A DNA stretch of 45,732 nt from Lentisphaeria bacterium (GTDB lineage: Bacteria > Verrucomicrobiota > Lentisphaeria > Victivallales > Victivallaceae), in contig JAFSTC010000036.1 in NCBI GenBank assembly GCA_017450705.1, positions 1 through 45,732 on the forward strand, read 5' to 3'. A program made the position numbers and the translations under genes. Shown one piece after another: positions 41,960 to 45,732 of this stretch; position 1 is the stretch's first letter; the number at the start of each line of letters is the position of its first letter. The notes under the pieces were generated by a model that worked only from the letters and a program-made list of their open reading frames with translations, searched no databases and was not told where the DNA came from.

Positions 41960-43402
41960 ATGGGCGGCTTCTTCGGTGTTGTCTCGGCGGACGACTGCGT
42001 CTGCGATCTGTTTTACGGAACTGACTACCATTCACATCTCGGAACCCGGCGCGGGGGTCTGGCCGTCTCCGACGGCGCGGGCCGGTTCCACCGGAGGATC
42101 CACGACATCACCAATGCCCAGTTCCGCTCGAAATTCGACGACGATATCCCCAAGTTCAGGGGCAAAGCCGGGATCGGCGTCATCAGCGACGGCGAGGATC
42201 AGCCGCTGGTCATCTCCAGCAGTTTCGGCAATTTCTCCATTGTAACGGTCGGCAAGATCAACAACATCAAGGAGATCGCCGACAGCGCGTTCAACGCCGG
42301 GCACTCCCACCTCTCGGAATCCAGCGACGGAGAACTCAACCCCACCGAGATCATCGCCATGCTCATCTGCCGCAAGGACTCCATCGTCGACGGCATCATC
42401 TACGCGCAGGAGACCATCGAAGGCTCCTGTTCGATCCTGCTCCTGATCGGTGACAGGATCTACGCCGCCCGGGACAAGTACGGACGGACCCCGGTCATCT
42501 TCGGCCGGAAACCCGGCGCATGCGCCGTCACCATGGAGAGCACCGCTTTCCCGAACCTCGGGTACGAGACCGAGTACGAACTGGGACCGGGAGAGATCCT
42601 CGAGATCACCGAAAAAGAGGCCGTCTGCCGCAGGGAACCCCTCGACGAAATGAAGATCTGCAGCTTTTTCTGGGTCTATTACGGATATCCTTCCAGCAAT
42701 TACGAGGGCGCCAACACCGAGAGCGCCCGTTACCGCAACGGCGCCTCCATGGCCGCGGATGACAAGGACATGCTCGATCAGGTGGACTCCATCTGCGGCA
42801 TACCGGATTCGGGCATCGCCCACGCCATCGGCTACTCCAACGCCTCGGGGAAACCCTATCAGCGTTCCTTCGTCAAGTACACGCCGACCTGGCCCCGCAG
42901 CTTCATGCCCCAGAACCAGTCGCTCCGGGATCTGGTGGCCAGGATGAAACTCATCCCCGTCCGGGAACAGATCGACGGGAAACGGCTGCTCTTCTGCGAC
43001 GACTCCATCGTGCGCGGCACCCAGATGAAGGACACCGTCATCCGGCTCCAGGCCAACGGCGTCAAGGCCGTCCACATGCGTTCAGCCTGTCCTCCCCTGC
43101 TGTTCAACTGCAAGTTCCTGAACTTCTCCCGCTCCCGCAGCCAGCTGGATCTGGCCGCCCGCCGGGCCATCGCGAAGCTGGAGAACGTGGAGGAGCTGAC
43201 CGACGAGATCATTGCCGAATACCTCGTGTACGGTTCCCCGAAATACAACAGCATGGTGGAGGAGATGCGCAAGGCCATGCACCTCACCAGCCTGAGATTC
43301 CAGAAACTGGAGAAACTCCTCGACGCCATCGGCGTCCCGCCCGAAAAGCTCTGTACCTACTGCTGGAACGGCAAGGACGTCAAAAAACAGACGCTTTTCT
43401 GA
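41960..43402 (+). CDS. PurF-like phosphoribosyltransferase-family protein with non-functional glutaminase domain
   Basis: A 480-aa protein with the two-domain plan of amidophosphoribosyltransferase (Ntn glutaminase plus PRTase). The PRTase half has the PRPP loop LFCDDSIVRGTQMKD (Asp347/Asp348), the GYSNASGKPYQRSFVKY region and RSACPP. The N-terminus is MGGFFGVVS, so the catalytic Cys2 of PurF (normally MCG) is Gly. The stretch that should be HNGNL reads TVGKI, so the glutamine site is also lost. It should not use glutamine; it may use free ammonia or have another role. The next gene, speE, starts 12 bp later, suggesting a link to polyamines. Automated pipelines would name it purF; I do not. 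Confidence 0.85.
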   Translation: MGGFFGVVSADDCVCDLFYGTDYHSHLGTRRGGLAVSDGAGRFHRRIHDITNAQFRSKFDDDIPKFRGKAGIGVISDGEDQPLVISSSFGNFSIVTVGKINNIKEIADSAFNAGHSHLSESSDGELNPTEIIAMLICRKDSIVDGIIYAQETIEGSCSILLLIGDRIYAARDKYGRTPVIFGRKPGACAVTMESTAFPNLGYETEYELGPGEILEITEKEAVCRREPLDEMKICSFFWVYYGYPSSNYEGANTESARYRNGASMAADDKDMLDQVDSICGIPDSGIAHAIGYSNASGKPYQRSFVKYTPTWPRSFMPQNQSLRDLVARMKLIPVREQIDGKRLLFCDDSIVRGTQMKDTVIRLQANGVKAVHMRSACPPLLFNCKFLNFSRSRSQLDLAARRAIAKLENVEELTDEIIAEYLVYGSPKYNSMVEEMRKAMHLTSLRFQKLEKLLDAIGVPPEKLCTYCWNGKDVKKQTLF

Positions 43403-43414
43403 AGAGGTGCGGCT

Positions 43415-44257
43415 ATGGCATGGGTCAGCGAAGTCGGCGGCGGCTACGGGACGACCATCGAAACGACCGCTCATCTTTTCAGCAGGAAGAGCCGTTATCA
43501 GCAAATCGACATCTATGAGACCGTCAAGCTCGGCAAGCTGCTGATGCTCGACGGGATCATCCAGCTGACGGGTTTCGACGAGTTCGCCTACCACGAGATG
43601 ATGGCCCACTTGCCCTGCTGCACCCACCCGGCACCGGAGAAAGTCCTGGTGATCGGCGGCGGCGACGGCGGCGTGCTCAGGGAGCTCGGAAAAAACAAAA
43701 GCCTGCAGGAGCTCCACATCTGCGAGATCGACGAAGAGGTGATCGGGGCCTGCCGGAAATTTCTGCCTGAAACGGCCTGCGGCTACGACGATCCGCGCGT
43801 ACGCGTCCACATCGGGGACGGCAGTCTCTTCGTCAGGGAAAACCCCGCGTCCTTCGACGTCATCATCGTGGATTCGACCGATCCCGGCGGTCCCGGAGAA
43901 CCCCTTTTCGGGGAAGCATTCTACCGGGATCTCAAAGGTGCCCTGCGGCCCGGCGGCGTGATCGCCTCCCAGTCGGAATCCCCCTTCCTGCTGCCGGATA
44001 TCGTTTTGCGGCTGAACGCCATAACGAACAAAATCTTCAAATATGCCGACTACGCCGTCATCCAGGTCCCGACCTACCCGACGGGCCAGATCGGCATGTG
44101 CGTGGCCTCCGACGCCCGCGACGTCCGTCCGCAGGCCTCGGAACTTCCGCCGGAACTGCAGGCGACGCTGCGCTACTACAGTCCTTCCGCCCGGGAAGGC
44201 GCGTTCCATCACCCGCTTTTCGTCGACCGGCTCCTTCAAAAAGCCCGTCGCGGGTGA
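43415..44257 (+). CDS. speE: Polyamine aminopropyltransferase (spermidine synthase)
   Basis: Transfers an aminopropyl group from decarboxylated S-adenosylmethionine to a diamine. The 280-aa product has QQIDIYETVKLGKLLMLDG, then QLTGFDEFAYHEMMAHLP, the nucleotide motif VLVIGGGDGGVLRELG, EIDEEVI and the catalytic VDSTDPGGPGEPLF. All fit spermidine synthases of normal length. No speD or diamine-making enzyme is in the window. It is second in an operon with the PurF-like gene. Confidence 0.95.
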   Translation: MAWVSEVGGGYGTTIETTAHLFSRKSRYQQIDIYETVKLGKLLMLDGIIQLTGFDEFAYHEMMAHLPCCTHPAPEKVLVIGGGDGGVLRELGKNKSLQELHICEIDEEVIGACRKFLPETACGYDDPRVRVHIGDGSLFVRENPASFDVIIVDSTDPGGPGEPLFGEAFYRDLKGALRPGGVIASQSESPFLLPDIVLRLNAITNKIFKYADYAVIQVPTYPTGQIGMCVASDARDVRPQASELPPELQATLRYYSPSAREGAFHHPLFVDRLLQKARRG

Positions 44258-44295
44258 CCGGTCCCGGCACCCCGCCGGAATCCGTCAAATCTTCG

Positions 44296-45501
44296 TCAAG
44301 GCCGCGGCGTCTTCGTTTCGCCCATCACCCGGGCCAGCCCGCCCTGAGAGGTCTCGCGGTACAAGTTGGGCAAGTCGTGCCCCGTGGCCAGCATGGTCCG
44401 AACGACATCGTCGAAGGAGATCACATGGCGTCCATCCGAAATGAGCGCCAGTTCCGCGGCGACAACGGCACGGTTCGCGGCAAGCGCGTTGCGTTCGATA
44501 CACGGGATCTGCACCAGTCCGAGAACGGGATCGCAGGTCAATCCGAGAAAATGCTCCAACCCGATCTCCGCGGCGTATTCACATTGCCGGGGCGTCCCGC
44601 CGAACAACCAGGCGGCGGCAGCGGCGGCCATGGCGCAGGCCGTTCCCACCTCACCCTGACAACCGACCTCGGCACCGGAAATCGAACCGTTCTGCTTGAC
44701 GACGTCGCCGATCAGCCCCGCGACCGCAAGAGCACGGCACATATCTGCACGCGAATTTTTATGTGTTTCCTGAATGTACCGCAGAACTGCCGGCAGGACA
44801 CCGCAGGATCCGCACGTGGGCGCTGTTACCACCGTTCCGAGAGAGGCATTTTCCTCGCTGACGGCATAGGCATAGGCTGCGATGATCCCCGTTCTGCGAA
44901 TATCCTGACGCAAAGAGCGGGCTTTCAGATAAACGCTCCGGGCTTTTCTTCCCAAATTGAGCCCCCCGGGGAGGACGCCCTCCTTTTCCAGCCCGGCTTC
45001 AAGCGTCGTCATCATGCGGTCCCAGATATCACCAAGCCAGTCGATTCCCTCGACCTCCTCGACCAGTTGCCATAAGGGGACCGCCCCTGTTTCACAGGCG
45101 CCCAGCATTTCATCCATGGATTGCCATGAATAGATATCGGGCGTCTCCTCAAATCGGCCGTCTTCGGAAAGCGCACCACCGCCCACGGAAAAGACTTTCC
45201 ACTCTCCGTTCACGCCGCCCTGCGCGTCGACCGCACGGAAAACCATCCCGTTGGGGTGTTCCGGCAGAAATACATCAGGCTTCCAAACGATCCGGGTCCG
45301 CTCAGGCGAGAGGACTGAACAGATCGCCCGGTCGGTGAAATGCCCCTTCCCCGTCGAGGCAAGACTGCCGAAAAGCGTCACCTCAAAACCGGTTGCCACT
45401 GGATGTTTCCGCAGAAACATCTCCGCGGCACGACAGGGGGCCATCGTATGGCTGCTGGAAGGTCCGCAGCCCACTCGGAACAACTCTTTCAGGCTTTTCA
45501 T
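44296..45501 (-). CDS. sdaA: L-serine ammonia-lyase (iron-sulfur dependent), single-chain
   Basis: Deaminates L-serine to pyruvate and ammonia with a [4Fe-4S] cluster. The 401-aa single-chain enzyme has a beta domain first (LFRVGCGPSSSHTMAPCRAA). The alpha domain follows from about residue 150, with TAPTCGSCGVLPAVL, GCQGEVGTACAMAAA and LTCDPVLGLVQIPCIERN supplying the cluster cysteines. It is somewhat shorter than the ~450-residue E. coli form but keeps every motif I can check. Convergent with speE, lone gene; its upstream region is repeat-rich with no clear promoter. Confidence 0.95.
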   Translation of the reverse strand: MKSLKELFRVGCGPSSSHTMAPCRAAEMFLRKHPVATGFEVTLFGSLASTGKGHFTDRAICSVLSPERTRIVWKPDVFLPEHPNGMVFRAVDAQGGVNGEWKVFSVGGGALSEDGRFEETPDIYSWQSMDEMLGACETGAVPLWQLVEEVEGIDWLGDIWDRMMTTLEAGLEKEGVLPGGLNLGRKARSVYLKARSLRQDIRRTGIIAAYAYAVSEENASLGTVVTAPTCGSCGVLPAVLRYIQETHKNSRADMCRALAVAGLIGDVVKQNGSISGAEVGCQGEVGTACAMAAAAAAWLFGGTPRQCEYAAEIGLEHFLGLTCDPVLGLVQIPCIERNALAANRAVVAAELALISDGRHVISFDDVVRTMLATGHDLPNLYRETSQGGLARVMGETKTPRP

Positions 45502-45542
45502 TTTAATTCCTCATCATGCGGGAACACAACGGCACAGACAAA

Positions 45543-45715
45543 CAACTCGGCCCGGTGGGGGAGCAACTCGACCCGGTGGGTGAGCAATTCGGGCCCGGCG
45601 GGGGAGCAACTCGGCCCGGCGGCAACTATGAATACTATGAATACCAGGAATACTGCGAGACGGTCTTGGCCGTATTTTTAGCATTCTTAGTATTCTTAGT
45701 ATTCTTAGTATTCCC
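45543..45715. repeat. Tandem repeat cluster upstream of sdaA
   Basis: Nearly four ~21-nt units of the type caactcggcccggtggg..gag (45543-45624) are followed by a tatgaatac duplication (45628-45645) and three exact attcttagt units (45683-45709). The last two are built around gaatac/gtattc, like the 9-mers near 10.52 kb. No gene is supported from 45502 to the window end. Confidence 0.85.
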
Positions 45716-45732
45716 GGCTCCCGCGGTCCCGC

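Noticed and set aside
41960-43402. Calling this gene purF (amidophosphoribosyltransferase)
   Set aside because: The nucleophile Cys2 and the glutamine-binding motif are absent, so the canonical function is not supported.
1-45732. Prophage, insertion sequence or integrative element
   Set aside because: No transposase, integrase or phage structural gene was seen; the repeats have no associated enzyme within the window.

Overview
The window is a GC-rich bacterial chromosome segment with about forty protein genes and one tRNA gene. Several things point to the Planctomycetes-Verrucomicrobia-Chlamydiae group, most likely a gut Lentisphaerae/Victivallales organism. The RNA polymerase alpha operon lacks rpsD (rpmJ-rpsM-rpsK-rpoA-rplQ), there is a giant DUF3857/transglutaminase protein, an MFS-acyltransferase-AMP ligase fusion, a creatininase-family protein, an unusual large sodium:solute symporter and a ceramidase-like protein. 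This placement is inference from gene content; no marker comparison was possible. I see no phage, insertion sequence or CRISPR array.

Layout. 0.2-3.9 kb (minus): mrp, cinA, recN, overlapping. 4.1-6.5 kb (plus): a 768-aa sodium:solute symporter, convergent with a minus-strand operon at 6.5-10.4 kb (nagA, a large six-hairpin-like enzyme, a creatininase-family hydrolase), which looks like an amino-sugar or glycan uptake and breakdown locus. 10.4-11 kb: repeats, a hairpin and tRNA-Leu(UAA). 11-17.1 kb (plus): DUF3857/transglutaminase giant, MBL hydrolase, pyrK, pyrD. 17.1-17.6 kb: a repeat-filled gap. 17.6-18.8 kb (minus): coaD and an IclR regulator. 18.9-24.2 kb (plus): ribF, acpS, a two-component system and a sialidase-like protein. 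24.3-25.6 kb (minus): gdhA. 25.6-26.1 kb: a second repeat-filled gap. 26.2 kb (plus): a single-domain glycogen-binding protein. 26.5-31.3 kb (minus): fabF and the fused phospholipid acyltransferase. 31.6-35 kb (plus): rfbBACD for dTDP-L-rhamnose, then a ceramidase-like protein. 36.7-39.4 kb (plus): ribosomal/alpha operon. 39.5-41.6 kb (minus): a parallel beta-helix protein, DUF805 protein and proline-rich lipoprotein. 42-44.3 kb (plus): a PurF-like protein with a dismantled glutaminase site, coupled to speE. 44.3-45.5 kb (minus): L-serine dehydratase, then tandem repeats to the end.

Shared themes. Genes are packed tightly, with many ATGA start/stop overlaps. Recognisable promoters use TTGAMA-like -35 boxes, 16-17 nt spacers and -10 boxes of the form TAnnTT, often with an upstream TG. 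Intergenic regions carry tandem repeats of 7, 9 or about 21 nt, hairpins and dispersed GC-rich repeats. Two of these repeats supply the C-terminal codons or stop codon of genes (recN, the IclR gene).

The most interesting observations are the PurF-like/SpeE pair, the transglutaminase giant with one intact and one dead catalytic triad, the inverted composite repeats around 17.2 and 26.0 kb, the 64-bp near-palindrome at 17.3 kb, and the repeat-derived RecN tail.
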